Assembly: GCA_944385665.1 (NCBI GenBank)
Contig: CALWYB010000021.1
Coordinates: 1 to 40,038, forward strand
Length of the DNA stretch: 40,038 nt
Source of the DNA: an uncultured Oscillospiraceae bacterium
GTDB lineage: Bacteria > Bacillota > Clostridia > Oscillospirales > Oscillospiraceae
Direction: 5' to 3'
Within the stretch, counting starts at the first letter, position 1. Each line of letters opens with the position of its first letter. The position numbers were made by a program, and so were the translations under genes. This document shows positions 8,738 through 17,446 of the stretch, piece by piece. Under the pieces are notes generated by a model. It saw nothing but the letters and a program-made list of their open reading frames with translations, ran no database searches and had not been told where the DNA came from.

Positions 8738-9364
8738 ATGGTCCACCTCATCTGTTACGGCGCGGCCTTGGCGCTGAATCTGGGGTGGCTGCTGCTGGGG
8801 GACCACCTGAGCCTGTGGACCCAGGTGTCGGTGCCGGTTTTTACGGTGCTGATCGCGGGAATTGGGGTTGCGCTGCGCCTGTGGGAGCTGCCCCGGGGTG
8901 AGGCCCGGCGGCGCTACCTGCGGGGGGCCATGTGGGTGTTTCTCGTCTACTACCTGGCTATTTTGTCGGTGCTGCTGTTTTTCGGCGGGCTGTTCCACAT
9001 GGACCGGGGCTGGGGAGGCAACATCAACCTGGAGCCCTTCCACACCATCCGCAACTATATCCGCTACTACCGCAACACCGGCAGCCACGTGAGCATTTTC
9101 AACCTCTTGGGCAATGTGGTCATCATGGTGCCCATGGGGGTGCTGCTGCCCGGCCTGTTCCGGCCTCTGCGCCGGTTCTGGCTGACCATCCCTCTGCTGG
9201 CCGCCATCCCCATGGCGGTGGAGTACCTCCAGTGGCGCACCGCCACCGGAGCTGCCGATGTGGATGACGCGATTTTGAATTTTATCGGCGGGGTGCTGGG
9301 CTACATCTTTGTCCGCACCTGCCAGATGCTCCATGCCCATTGGGAGAAAAAGCGCGCGCAATAG
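8738..9364 (+). CDS. VanZ-family membrane protein
   Basis: This is an integral membrane protein of 208 residues with about five hydrophobic segments. It carries the VanZ-like core, NLEPFHTIRNYIRYY followed by IFNLLGNVVIMVPMGVLLPGLF and an EYLQW stretch before the last helix. VanZ proteins are linked to low-level teicoplanin resistance in enterococci, but most chromosomal homologues have no known function. The ATG begins one base after the whiA stop, so it is probably translated by coupling and co-transcribed with whiA and dnaE. There is no nearby glycopeptide-resistance cluster, so no resistance role is claimed. Confidence 0.85.
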   Translation: MVHLICYGAALALNLGWLLLGDHLSLWTQVSVPVFTVLIAGIGVALRLWELPRGEARRRYLRGAMWVFLVYYLAILSVLLFFGGLFHMDRGWGGNINLEPFHTIRNYIRYYRNTGSHVSIFNLLGNVVIMVPMGVLLPGLFRPLRRFWLTIPLLAAIPMAVEYLQWRTATGAADVDDAILNFIGGVLGYIFVRTCQMLHAHWEKKRAQ

Positions 9365-9380
9365 AGAAAAGGAGAAGTTT

Positions 9381-12300
9381 ATGTCCTTTGTCCACCTGCA
9401 TCTTCATACGGAATTTTCCCTGCTGGACGGGGCCTGCCGCATCCAAAAGCTGGTGCAGCGGGTGAAAGACCTGGGCCAGGAGGCGGTGGCCATCACCGAC
9501 CACGGGGTCATGTACGGCGTTATCGACTTCTATCGGGCCTGTAAGGGGGCGGGCATCAAGCCCATCATCGGCTGTGAGGTCTATGTGGCCCCCCGGGGCC
9601 GCACCCGGTTCCAGAAGGTCCACGAGTACGACGCCGCCTTTTCCCACCTGGTGCTGCTGTGCCGCAACGAGGAGGGCTACCGGAACCTGTCTTACCTGGT
9701 GTCCCAGGGGTTTTTGGAGGGCTTTTACATCAAGCCCCGCATCGACCTGGACCTGCTGCGGGAGCACTGCGGCGGACTCATCGCCCTGTCCGCCTGTCTG
9801 GGGGGCGAGATTCCCAAGCTGCTGATGGCCGGGGACTATGACAAGGCCAAGGAAGTGGCCCTGGAGATGCGCTCCCTCTTCGGGGAGGACGGCTACTACC
9901 TGGAGCTCCAGGACCACAACATCCCCGCCCAGAAGAAGGTGAACGAGGGGATTTTGCGCCTCCACGAGGAGACCGGCATCCCCCTGGTGTGTACCAACGA
10001 CGCCCACTACCTGCGCCGGGAGGACGCGGAGACCCAGGACATCCTCATGTGCATCCAGATGGGCAAGACGGTGGACGACCCCGGGCGGATGAAGTTTGAG
10101 ACCCAGGAGTTTTACGTGAAGAGCGAGGAGGAGATGGCCGCCCTCTTCCCCCGGGAGGCTCTGGACAACACGGCGAAAATTGCGGAGCTTTGCAACGTGG
10201 AGTTCACCTTCGGCAAATACCACCTGCCCCACTTCCAGCTGCCGGAGGGGTGGACCGACGGCTACGCCTATTTTGAGAAGCTGTGCCTGGACGGATTTGC
10301 CCGGCGCTACCCTGACCAACCCCCGGAGTACCGCAAGCAGTTAGACTATGAGATGGCCATGATCCGGAAGATGGGCTTTGTGGACTACTTCCTCATCGTC
10401 TCCGACTTTATCGCCTACGCCAAGGGCAACGGCATCCCGGTGGGACCGGGGCGCGGCTCGGCGGCGGGCTCCATGGTGTCCTACTGTCTGAACATCACCG
10501 ACTTAGACCCCATGAAGTACAACCTGTACTTCGAGCGCTTCCTGAACCCTGAGCGGGTCACCATGCCTGATATCGACATCGACTTCTGCATCCGCCGCCG
10601 CCAGGAGGTCATCGACTACGTGGCCCGGAAGTACGGCGCTGACCACGTGGCTCAGATCGTCACCTTCGGTACCATGGCCGCCCGGGCGGCGGTGCGGGAC
10701 GTGGGCCGGGTGCTGAATATGCCCTACGCCGACGTGGACGTCATCGCCAAACAGATTCCCAGCGGCCCGGGAGCCCTGCATATTACCCTGGAGGAGGCTC
10801 TGAAGATTTCCAAGCCCCTGAAGGAGTCCTATGACGGCAGTCCCCAGGTGAAAAAGCTCATCGACACCGCCATGGCCATCGAGGGTATGCCCCGGAACAC
10901 CTCCACCCACGCCGCCGGCGTGGTCATCACCAGCCGGCCGGTGAGCGACTATGTGCCGCTGGCTAAAAACGATGATTTGGTGGTCACCCAGTACATCATG
11001 ACCACCCTGGAGGAGCTGGGCCTGCTGAAGATGGACTTCTTGGGCCTGCGGAACCTCACCGTGCTGGACGACGCGGTGAAGCTGGTGCGGCGGAAGGAGC
11101 CCGATTTTGACATCCACAAGATCCCGGAGGACGACGCGGCCACCTTCCGCATGATCTCCGAGGGGCGCACCTCGGGCGTGTTCCAGATGGAGTCCTCCGG
11201 TATGACCGGTGTGTGCGTGGGCCTCAAGCCCCGGAGCATTGAGGACATCACCGCCATCATCGCCCTCTACCGCCCCGGCCCCATGGAGTCCATCCCCCGG
11301 TTTATTGCCTGCTCCCAGGACCCCAAGAAGATCGTCTACAAGCACCCCTCCCTGGTGCCCATCCTGTCCAACACCTACGGGTGCATCGTCTACCAGGAGC
11401 AGGTCATCCAGATCTTCCAGCAGCTGGGCGGCTACTCCCTGGGCCAGGCCGATATGGTGCGCCGGGCCATGTCCAAGAAGAAGGTCAAGGACATCGAGAA
11501 GGAGCGGGAGACCTTTCTCCACGGCGACCCATCCCGGAACATTGCCGGCTGTGCCGCCAACGGCATCCCGGAAAACGTGGCCCAGAGCATCTACGACGAG
11601 ATCTACGACTTCGCCAACTACGCCTTCAACAAGGCCCATGCGGTGTGCTACGCGGTGGTGGCCTACCAGACGGCCTGGTTCAAGTGCCACCACCCCAAGG
11701 AGTATATGGCGGCCCTGCTCACCTCGGTGCTGGACTCCAGCGAGAAGGTGGCCGAGTACATCGCCGAGTGCAAGGAGTGGGACATCCAGCTGCTGCCCCC
11801 CGACGTGAATGAGTCGGAGACCAACTTTACCGTCTCCCCCCAGGGCATCCGCTTCGGTCTGGCCGCCCTGAAAGGGGTGGGCCGGAATGTGATGAACGCC
11901 ATGCTGGAGGAGCGGACCAAAAACGGCCCCTTCACCGACTTTATGGACTTCTGCGACCGGATGTTTGACCACGACCTGAACCGGCGGGTGCTGGAGAGCC
12001 TCATCAAGGCGGGGGCCTTTGACCGCATGGGCTGCCGCCGCTCCCAGCTGATGCAGGTGTTCGGCCAGGTGCTGGACGGCATTGCCGCCAGCCGCAAGCG
12101 GAACGTGGAGGGTCAGATGGACCTGTTTGGCTTTGGCGGGGGAGAGGGGGAGAGCGCCCCCCTGCCCGCCCTCCATCTTCCCGACATCCCGGAGTACAGC
12201 CCTCAGGAGCTGATGACCATGGAGAAGGAGGTCACCGGCCTCTACCTCACCGGCCACCCCATGGACGCTTACCGGGAGATGGCCCGGAAGCGGGGGGCGG

Positions 12301-12845
12301 TGACCATCGGCTCCATCCTCAACGACTTTGACGGGGAGGAGGGACCCACCCGGTTCCGGGATGGGGAGCGGGTGACGGTGGCGGGCGTCATCTCCACCTA
12401 CCGGACCCGTACCACCCGAAACAACACTCTGATGGCCTATGTGAACCTGGAGGACGACACCGCCACCATGGAGCTTTTGTGCTTTGCCCGGGTGCTGGGG
12501 GAGAGCGGCGGCTACATCCGGGAGAACAACGCGGTGCTGGTCACCGGGCGGATCTCGGTGCGGGATGAGAAGGAGCCCCAGATCATGGTGGACTCCATCG
12601 TTCCTCTGGGCCAGGAACCCCAGCCCCAGGAGAAGCCGCAGCGGCTCTACATCCGCATGTCCAGCCGGGAGGACCCCAGACTGCGGAAGGTGGAGCTGGT
12701 GCTGTCCTTCTTCCCGGGGGAGAGCCAGGCGGTGCTGTACTTTGCGGATACCAAGAAGCGCTACGGCACCCGGTGCCTGCTGCACCCCGCTCTCATTCAG
12801 GATCTGAAGGAGCGGCTGGGGGAGGAGAACGTGGTGGTGAAATAG
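9381..12845 (+). CDS. dnaE: DNA polymerase III subunit alpha (DnaE)
   Basis: A replicative-type C-family DNA polymerase of 1154 residues. The N-terminal PHP domain starts FVHLHLHTEFSLLDG and ITDHGVMYG. The palm has the catalytic aspartates in PDIDIDFC (D397, D399), and KMDFLGLRNLTVLD supplies the third region. GPGRGSAAGS is the conserved nucleotide-binding loop. Helix-hairpin-helix and OB-fold domains follow (GVISTYRTRTTRNN near residue 1010). The ATG follows AAAAGGAGA. In Firmicutes DnaE usually works beside PolC, and polC is not in this window. It lies 16 bp after the VanZ-like gene. Confidence 0.97.
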   Translation: MSFVHLHLHTEFSLLDGACRIQKLVQRVKDLGQEAVAITDHGVMYGVIDFYRACKGAGIKPIIGCEVYVAPRGRTRFQKVHEYDAAFSHLVLLCRNEEGYRNLSYLVSQGFLEGFYIKPRIDLDLLREHCGGLIALSACLGGEIPKLLMAGDYDKAKEVALEMRSLFGEDGYYLELQDHNIPAQKKVNEGILRLHEETGIPLVCTNDAHYLRREDAETQDILMCIQMGKTVDDPGRMKFETQEFYVKSEEEMAALFPREALDNTAKIAELCNVEFTFGKYHLPHFQLPEGWTDGYAYFEKLCLDGFARRYPDQPPEYRKQLDYEMAMIRKMGFVDYFLIVSDFIAYAKGNGIPVGPGRGSAAGSMVSYCLNITDLDPMKYNLYFERFLNPERVTMPDIDIDFCIRRRQEVIDYVARKYGADHVAQIVTFGTMAARAAVRDVGRVLNMPYADVDVIAKQIPSGPGALHITLEEALKISKPLKESYDGSPQVKKLIDTAMAIEGMPRNTSTHAAGVVITSRPVSDYVPLAKNDDLVVTQYIMTTLEELGLLKMDFLGLRNLTVLDDAVKLVRRKEPDFDIHKIPEDDAATFRMISEGRTSGVFQMESSGMTGVCVGLKPRSIEDITAIIALYRPGPMESIPRFIACSQDPKKIVYKHPSLVPILSNTYGCIVYQEQVIQIFQQLGGYSLGQADMVRRAMSKKKVKDIEKERETFLHGDPSRNIAGCAANGIPENVAQSIYDEIYDFANYAFNKAHAVCYAVVAYQTAWFKCHHPKEYMAALLTSVLDSSEKVAEYIAECKEWDIQLLPPDVNESETNFTVSPQGIRFGLAALKGVGRNVMNAMLEERTKNGPFTDFMDFCDRMFDHDLNRRVLESLIKAGAFDRMGCRRSQLMQVFGQVLDGIAASRKRNVEGQMDLFGFGGGEGESAPLPALHLPDIPEYSPQELMTMEKEVTGLYLTGHPMDAYREMARKRGAVTIGSILNDFDGEEGPTRFRDGERVTVAGVISTYRTRTTRNNTLMAYVNLEDDTATMELLCFARVLGESGGYIRENNAVLVTGRISVRDEKEPQIMVDSIVPLGQEPQPQEKPQRLYIRMSSREDPRLRKVELVLSFFPGESQAVLYFADTKKRYGTRCLLHPALIQDLKERLGEENVVVK

Positions 12846-12899
12846 GGCCCCTACCTTATATATAGAATCTTTGAATTGGAATCAGAGAGAATACGAATA

Positions 12900-12936
12900 A
12901 AAGGGCTCCTCCGGCGAAAAGCCGGAGGAGCCCTTT
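12900..12936. terminator. Bidirectional terminator between dnaE and azlD
   Basis: A 16-bp perfect stem (AAAGGGCTCCTCCGGC with its complement) has a GAAAA loop. Its T-rich flank is better on the minus strand (TTTTATT), so it most clearly ends the convergent azlCD transcript. It can also stop dnaE. Confidence 0.82.
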
Positions 12937-12950
12937 GCGTAAACATTTAC

Positions 12951-13319
12951 TTAGATAAATACGGCCTGCACCAGGACCATATAGAGGATAGTGCCGCCGA
13001 AGATGGACAGCAGGTTGTTGTGCTTCCACACGTGGAGAATTACCACCACGGCCACGGACAAGAGGGCTGGCAGCCACTGATTGAGGACCGCCGGGTCCAG
13101 CAGGGCGGTGAGGTTGGCCTCCACCGCTAAGATATTGCTCTTGAGACAGTAGATGATAAGCATGGCGATGACGGCGGGGGGGAGTACCCGGCCTAAGTAC
13201 AGCACCAGCTTGGGGGGATGGTCTCCCCGGTCAAAGAGCAGGAAGGGGAGGGCGCGAGTCAGAAAGGTGACGATGGCCATGACTGCGATGGCGGCGATGG
13301 CCTGGGCGGTGGTCAGCAT
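12951..13319 (-). CDS. azlD: AzlD-family branched-chain amino acid export subunit
   Basis: A small membrane protein of 122 residues with about four hydrophobic helices. It begins MLTTAQAIAAIAVMAIVTF and contains TRALPFLLF and LPPAVIAMLIIYCLK, as in the AzlD family. It works with AzlC as a branched-chain amino acid exporter in the cell membrane. The start lies behind AAAGGAGG and overlaps the end of azlC by seven bases, so the two are translationally coupled. An apparent N-terminal extension of 63 codons is the azlC frame's shadow and was rejected. Confidence 0.92.
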   Translation of the reverse strand: MLTTAQAIAAIAVMAIVTFLTRALPFLLFDRGDHPPKLVLYLGRVLPPAVIAMLIIYCLKSNILAVEANLTALLDPAVLNQWLPALLSVAVVVILHVWKHNNLLSIFGGTILYMVLVQAVFI

Positions 13320-14035
13320 ACCGGGTTCTCCTCCTTTCCCTTCGAATGTTCCTCTGCCTCGTCCAGACGGCCCCGCAGCAGAAGCAGGGCGGCCACGATG
13401 ACAGCCAGGGCAGGCAGCAGCATGTTGTCCGCTCCCACCAGGGTGAGGCTCACTAGGGTGACAACGGCCCCCAGCAGAGCGGGCAGGTGTTTTTTGTAGG
13501 CTTTCCACTGGTCTACGGCGATAACCACAAACAGGGCAGTCATGGCAAAGTCGATGCCGGTGGTGTCAATGGGGAGCAGAGCCCCCGCCACCGCTCCGAT
13601 TACCGAGCCGATGATCCAGTAGGAGTGGTCCAGCAGGGCGATGGTGAAGTAGAAGCTGTGTGGTTCCACCCCGGCAGGCACCCGGACCGAGCTGAGCAGG
13701 GCGTAGGTCTCGTCGGTGAGGGAGAAAATCATGTAGAATTTCCGCAGTCCCATGCCCCGGAATTTCTCCAGCATAGACAAGCCATATACCAAGTGGCGGA
13801 AATTGATGAGCAGAGTCATCAGGGCCACCGTGCCCAGGGCGGCGTGGGTGTTGAGCAGCTGCACGCCCAGGTACTGGCCCGACCCGGCATAGATGGTCAG
13901 ACTCATGAAAAAGGCCCAGATATAGTTGTAGCCGATGGCCTGGAGCATAAAGCCAAAGGCCATACCAATGGCCAGGTATCCCATGAGCACGGGAACGGTC
14001 ACCGGAAAGGCAGCGGACAAGGTCTTTCGGTTCAC
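13313..14035 (-). CDS. azlC: AzlC-family branched-chain amino acid permease
   Basis: The large subunit of the AzlCD exporter has 240 residues with about seven to eight hydrophobic segments. Family features are FPVTVPVLMGYLAIGMAFG at the N terminus, IYAGSGQYLGVQLL, INFRHLVYGLS and SLTDETYALL. The start is a GTG preceded by GGAAG nine bases upstream. The gene is transcribed as azlC-azlD toward the shared terminator at 12900-12936. In Bacillus AzlCD confers azaleucine resistance by export. No adjacent AzlB/Lrp-type regulator is visible here. Confidence 0.93.
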   Translation of the reverse strand: MNRKTLSAAFPVTVPVLMGYLAIGMAFGFMLQAIGYNYIWAFFMSLTIYAGSGQYLGVQLLNTHAALGTVALMTLLINFRHLVYGLSMLEKFRGMGLRKFYMIFSLTDETYALLSSVRVPAGVEPHSFYFTIALLDHSYWIIGSVIGAVAGALLPIDTTGIDFAMTALFVVIAVDQWKAYKKHLPALLGAVVTLVSLTLVGADNMLLPALAVIVAALLLLRGRLDEAEEHSKGKEENPVC

Positions 14036-14143
14036 AAAATGTCACTTCCAACTCCTCAGATTTCAATGACACATTTTACTAAAGGTTGCGGAAAAAAGCA
14101 AGGGCAGGAGTGGGAAGCCGAATGCAGCAAAGGAAAAGAATTG

Positions 14144-14172
14144 TTGCATTTCTGTGGGAAAGGGTGTATGAT
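14144..14172 (+). promoter_or_regulatory. Candidate promoter of the rnf operon
   Basis: TTGCAT (14144-14149) and TATGAT (14167-14172) are separated by 17 bp. The predicted start near 14180 falls exactly at the base of a strong dyad (14183-14235) and about 470 nt before rnfC. No better promoter was seen closer to rnfC. Confidence 0.55.
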
Positions 14173-14182
14173 ATGGTCTGTA

Positions 14183-14235
14183 AAATAAGCCGGGCGGGTG
14201 TAAATCCTGTTTTTTACCAAGAGCGCGGCTTATTT
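14183..14235 (+). promoter_or_regulatory. Structured 5' end of the rnf leader
   Basis: AAATAAGCCG (14183-14192) pairs perfectly with CGGCTTATTT (14226-14235). It encloses a second hairpin, GGTGTAAA with TTTTACC. No T run follows on the plus strand, so it is not a plus-strand terminator. It could cap the rnf transcript, be an uncharacterised regulatory RNA, or terminate minus-strand transcription. It matches no riboswitch consensus that I can recall. Confidence 0.45.
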
Positions 14236-14550
14236 GCGGCGGTTGCCGGTTCCCTGTGCCAGTGCCGTATGATTGGGCGGTTGGCATGAATTTGGAGGCG
14301 GCACACGCCTTCCGTATGGCAATTTGCCACTCAGAGGGCGAAGCGCAGCAAGTTTTTTCTGGCGGAGAGGTCTGTCTCAAGCAAAAGAAGACGTTGCAGG
14401 CCGGAGGGGGCATTGGATGCGTTTGCATGGGACCCAGGGATGTGAACCGGCGGTTTCTTTTTGAAACAGGAAAGAGACCGGCGGATTTTGTCATGCCGGA
14501 GCACCTGCATGAGCCGCATAAAATTTCAAGAGGACTTTAGGGAGGGCTGC
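14236..14550. other. Unassigned part of the azlC-rnfC intergenic region
   Basis: About 315 bp without a recognisable gene. Open frames on both strands (for example 14286-14540 on plus, rich in Cys and His) have no Shine-Dalgarno site and no family resemblance. Base composition is less GC3-biased than the flanking genes. Short repeats such as GGCGG and CCGGCGG are scattered through it. It may be the body of a long rnf leader RNA or the remnant of an interspersed element. I cannot assign a function. Confidence 0.4.
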
Positions 14551-14607
14551 ATGAACGCCGGTGTACTCCGTGGGAAGATCGGGCCCCGGCAGAAAGAGAT
14601 ACGTTGA
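14551..14607 (+). CDS. Possible 18-codon leader ORF upstream of rnfC
   Basis: ATG at 14551 follows AGGGAGGG with a short spacer and opens an 18-residue frame, MNAGVLRGKIGPRQKEIR, which ends 41 bp before rnfC. The frame is not hydrophobic and has no run of one amino acid, so it is not a classical attenuator peptide. The Shine-Dalgarno site is the main evidence. It may also be a chance occurrence. Confidence 0.25.
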   Translation: MNAGVLRGKIGPRQKEIR

Positions 14608-14648
14608 TTGTTCCCCAGCGATTGCAGTATAGGGAGGTTGAAATCCGA

Positions 14649-15959
14649 ATGAGTAAATTTCTCAAACGCTCTGCGCAAGGTGCGGGAGTTCCCCACGACA
14701 AGAGGACTTCCAACCTTGAGACGGTAGCGATGCCGCTTCCGTCAAAGATCGTCCTGTCCATGAACCAGCACATCGGCGCCCCCGCGGCGCCTGCTGTGGC
14801 CAAGGGCGATCAGGTGTACGTAGGCACCATCGTGGGCAAGGCCGGCGGCTTCGTCTCCGCCGACATCCACTCCGGTGTGTCCGGTACGGTCTCTGAGATC
14901 ACCACCATCACCGGCTCCAACGGTTCCATCCAGACCGCCGTGGTCATCGTGCCCGACGGCGAGCAGAAGGTGGACCCCTCCATCGCGCCCCCTCAGGTCA
15001 CCGACCTGAAGTCCTTCCAGGATGCCGTGCGTGCCAGCGGCCTGGTGGGTCTGGGCGGCGCCGGCTTCCCCACCGCGGTGAAGCTTGCCCCCAAGAATCT
15101 GGACGAGATCGATACCTTGATTATCAACGGCGCCGAGTGTGAGCCCTATATTACCTCGGATAACCGTTGTTTCATCGAGGACACTCACTTCATCCTCAGC
15201 GGCATCAAGGCTGTCATGAAGTATCTGAACATTCCCAAGTGCATCATCGGCATCGAGGGCAACAAGCCTGAGGCCATTGCCAAGATGAAGGCCGCCATCG
15301 ACGTGCCCGGCGTAGAGGTCAAGGAGCTGCCCTGCCGCTACCCCCAGGGCGCTGAGAAAGTGCTCATCGAGAACTGCACCGGCCGGGAAGTTCCCTTCCC
15401 CGGCCTGCCCGCCGATGTGGGCGTGATCGTGATGAACGTCACCTCCACCGCCTTTGTGGGCAAGTACTTAGAGACCGGCATGCCTCTGACCACCAAGCGC
15501 CTCACCGTAGACGGCGACATCGTCAAGGAGCCCAAGAATGTGGAAGTCATCATCGGCACCCCCATTGAGGAGCTGCTGAACTTCTGCGGCGGCCTCACCG
15601 AGGAGCCCGGCAAGGTGCTCTACGGCGGCCCCATGATGGGTACCTGCGTGGCCAGCCTGGACCAGCCCATTCTGAAGAACAACAACGCCGTTCTGGCTTT
15701 CTCCAAGAAGTTTGCCCACATCCCTAAGGCCACCAACTGCATCCACTGCGGCCGGTGCGTCAACGCCTGCCCCTTGGGTCTGGCGGCCAAGGACATCGTC
15801 AAGGCCTATGAGAAGGGCGATGTGGATCTGCTCAAGGAGCTCAACGCCGACCTGTGCATGAGCTGCGGCACCTGCTCCTTCGTTTGCCCGGCCAAGCGGC
15901 CTCTGGCTCCCTCCATTGCGCTGGCGAAGATCATGATGAAGAATGGAGGTAAGAAGTGA
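14649..15959 (+). CDS. rnfC: Rnf complex subunit RnfC (NADH-binding, 4Fe-4S)
   Basis: The peripheral subunit of the ferredoxin:NAD+ oxidoreductase (Rnf), carrying the NADH site. It has 436 residues. The N-terminal barrel-like domain is followed by the NuoF-like GLGGAGFPTAVKL nucleotide/FMN loop. Two 4Fe-4S motifs follow near the C terminus, CIHCGRCVNACPLGL and CMSCGTCSFVCPAKRPL. The ATG follows GGGAGG by about ten bases. It is the first gene of rnfCDGEAB, the usual clostridial order. The stop overlaps the rnfD start (TGATG). It lacks the long C-terminal Ala-rich extension of proteobacterial RnfC. Confidence 0.97.
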   Translation: MSKFLKRSAQGAGVPHDKRTSNLETVAMPLPSKIVLSMNQHIGAPAAPAVAKGDQVYVGTIVGKAGGFVSADIHSGVSGTVSEITTITGSNGSIQTAVVIVPDGEQKVDPSIAPPQVTDLKSFQDAVRASGLVGLGGAGFPTAVKLAPKNLDEIDTLIINGAECEPYITSDNRCFIEDTHFILSGIKAVMKYLNIPKCIIGIEGNKPEAIAKMKAAIDVPGVEVKELPCRYPQGAEKVLIENCTGREVPFPGLPADVGVIVMNVTSTAFVGKYLETGMPLTTKRLTVDGDIVKEPKNVEVIIGTPIEELLNFCGGLTEEPGKVLYGGPMMGTCVASLDQPILKNNNAVLAFSKKFAHIPKATNCIHCGRCVNACPLGLAAKDIVKAYEKGDVDLLKELNADLCMSCGTCSFVCPAKRPLAPSIALAKIMMKNGGKK

Positions 15960-16900
15960 TGGGCAATAAATTGATTGTCACTGCCGCGCCCCACATTACC
16001 AGCGCGGACAGCACCCAGAAGATCATGCAGCGGGTGTGCATCGCCCTGCTGCCCACCCTGGTGGCTTCGGTCATCATTTTCGGCGTCAACGCCCTGATCC
16101 TCACGGTGATCACGGTGGCCGCCTGTGTGATTTTTGAGTACCTGTACTGCAAGCTGGTGGGCCGTGAGGTCGCCATCGGCGACTTCTCCGCCGTGGTCAC
16201 CGGCCTGCTGCTGGCCTTCAACCTGCCCTCCACGCTGCCCTGGTGGATGCCCATTGTGGGCGCCTTCATCGCCATCGTGGTGGTCAAGCAGCTCTTCGGC
16301 GGCCTGGGCTACAACTTTGCCAACCCCGCCATTGTGGGCCGTATCGCCATGGCCATGGGCTTTGCCGGCGCCATGTCCTCCTACGGCTTCCCCCAGGGCG
16401 TGGACGCCACCTCCGCCGCTACCCCGCTGTCCTCTGCCGCTCAGGGCATTGACTATGTCACCCTGCTGCTGGGCAACCACGGCGGCGTGCTGGGTGAGAC
16501 CTGCGCCATTACCCTGATCATCGGCGGCCTGTATCTGATCGCCACCAAGGTCATCAGCCCCACCATCCCCGTGACCTACCTGGCCACTGTGGCTGTGCTG
16601 AGCCTGATCGCCGGCAAGGACCCCATCTATCAGCTGCTCTCCGGCGGCCTGCTGCTGGGCGCCTTCTTCATGGCCACCGACTATGTCACCTCTCCCACCA
16701 CCACCAAGGGCAAGCTGGTCTTCGGTATTGGCCTGGGTGTTATCACCTGCGCCATCCGTTTCCTGGGCCGGATGAACGAGGGCGTGTCCTTCGCTATCCT
16801 GCTGATGAACCTGGTTGTCCCCTACATTGAGGTCCTGACCCGTCAGGATCGTCTGGGCATCGCCAAGGTGAAGAAGAGCAAGGAGGGTGCCGCAAAATGA
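15959..16900 (+). CDS. rnfD: Rnf complex subunit RnfD
   Basis: An integral membrane subunit (313 residues, about eight to ten hydrophobic segments) homologous to NqrB. It carries covalently bound FMN. The flavinylation segment TDYVTSPTTTKGK is visible near residue 240. GYNFANPAIVGRIAMAMGFAG is another family motif. The start overlaps the rnfC stop. An in-frame GTG three bases earlier is possible. The end overlaps the rnfG start (ATGA), showing tight translational coupling. Confidence 0.96.
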   Translation: MGNKLIVTAAPHITSADSTQKIMQRVCIALLPTLVASVIIFGVNALILTVITVAACVIFEYLYCKLVGREVAIGDFSAVVTGLLLAFNLPSTLPWWMPIVGAFIAIVVVKQLFGGLGYNFANPAIVGRIAMAMGFAGAMSSYGFPQGVDATSAATPLSSAAQGIDYVTLLLGNHGGVLGETCAITLIIGGLYLIATKVISPTIPVTYLATVAVLSLIAGKDPIYQLLSGGLLLGAFFMATDYVTSPTTTKGKLVFGIGLGVITCAIRFLGRMNEGVSFAILLMNLVVPYIEVLTRQDRLGIAKVKKSKEGAAK

Positions 16901-17430
16901 GTAACTGGAACAAGATTTTTAAGCCCATTGTTGTGCTGGTGGTCATCTGCATCGTAGTGACCGGCGCCCTGGCTGCCACCAACAGCAAGACCGCCCCCAT
17001 CATTGAGGCTGCTACCATCGAGGCCGAGCGGCAGGCTCGTTCCGAGCTGCTGCCCGAGGCCGAGGACTTCGAAGAGGTCACCGGCGTGGACGTGGCCAAT
17101 GTCTCCGCCATCTATAAGTCCACCAACGACGTGGGCGTGGTCATCACCAGCTCCGCCAAGGGCTACGGCGGCGACGTGGTGGTTATGACCGCCATCACCC
17201 CCGACGGCACCATCAAGCAGATCAAGGTCACCGAGCAGGCCGAGACCAAGGGCATCGGCAGCAAGGTTGTGGACACCCCCTCCTACTGGGAGAACTACCA
17301 GGGTCTGGACGCCTCTCAGCCTCTGGTCCTCAACCAGGACGTGGACGCGGTGACCTCCGCCACCATCTCCAGCACGGCTTTGATTACCGCGGTGAACTCC
17401 GCCATCGAAGCCTACAACGCGATTCCTTGA
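16897..17430 (+). CDS. rnfG: Rnf complex subunit RnfG (FMN-binding)
   Basis: A 177-residue subunit with one N-terminal transmembrane helix (residues about 8-27) and an extracytoplasmic FMN-binding domain. Covalent FMN is expected on the threonine of the C-terminal motif DAVTSATISSTALITAV. The upstream KGYGGDVVVMTAI and ETKGIGSKVVD stretches are also family features. It shares four bases with rnfD. It is somewhat short compared with proteobacterial RnfG but usual for Clostridia. Confidence 0.95.
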   Translation: MSNWNKIFKPIVVLVVICIVVTGALAATNSKTAPIIEAATIEAERQARSELLPEAEDFEEVTGVDVANVSAIYKSTNDVGVVITSSAKGYGGDVVVMTAITPDGTIKQIKVTEQAETKGIGSKVVDTPSYWENYQGLDASQPLVLNQDVDAVTSATISSTALITAVNSAIEAYNAIP

Positions 17431-17446
17431 AAGGCAGGTGTATGAG

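Noticed and set aside
8738-9364. Glycopeptide resistance from the VanZ-like gene
   Set aside because: Lone VanZ homologues are common in Firmicutes chromosomes. No vanHAX-type genes are nearby.
10503-12785. Minus-strand frame of 760 codons opposite dnaE
   Set aside because: High GC removes stop codons on the opposite strand. The product is rich in His, Leu and Gly without any family motif, and dnaE is certain. The same holds for the long frames opposite ptsG, ptsI, atpA/atpD and the M56 genes.
14183-14235. Dyad before rnf as a plus-strand terminator
   Set aside because: The 3' flank is GCGGCGG, not a T run, so intrinsic termination in the rnf direction is unlikely.
14421-14470. T-box-like stretch in the rnf leader
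   Set aside because: GGGATGTGAACCGGCGG only loosely recalls the T-box AGGGTGGNACCGCG. The spacing is wrong, no specifier stem was found, and rnf is not a T-box target.
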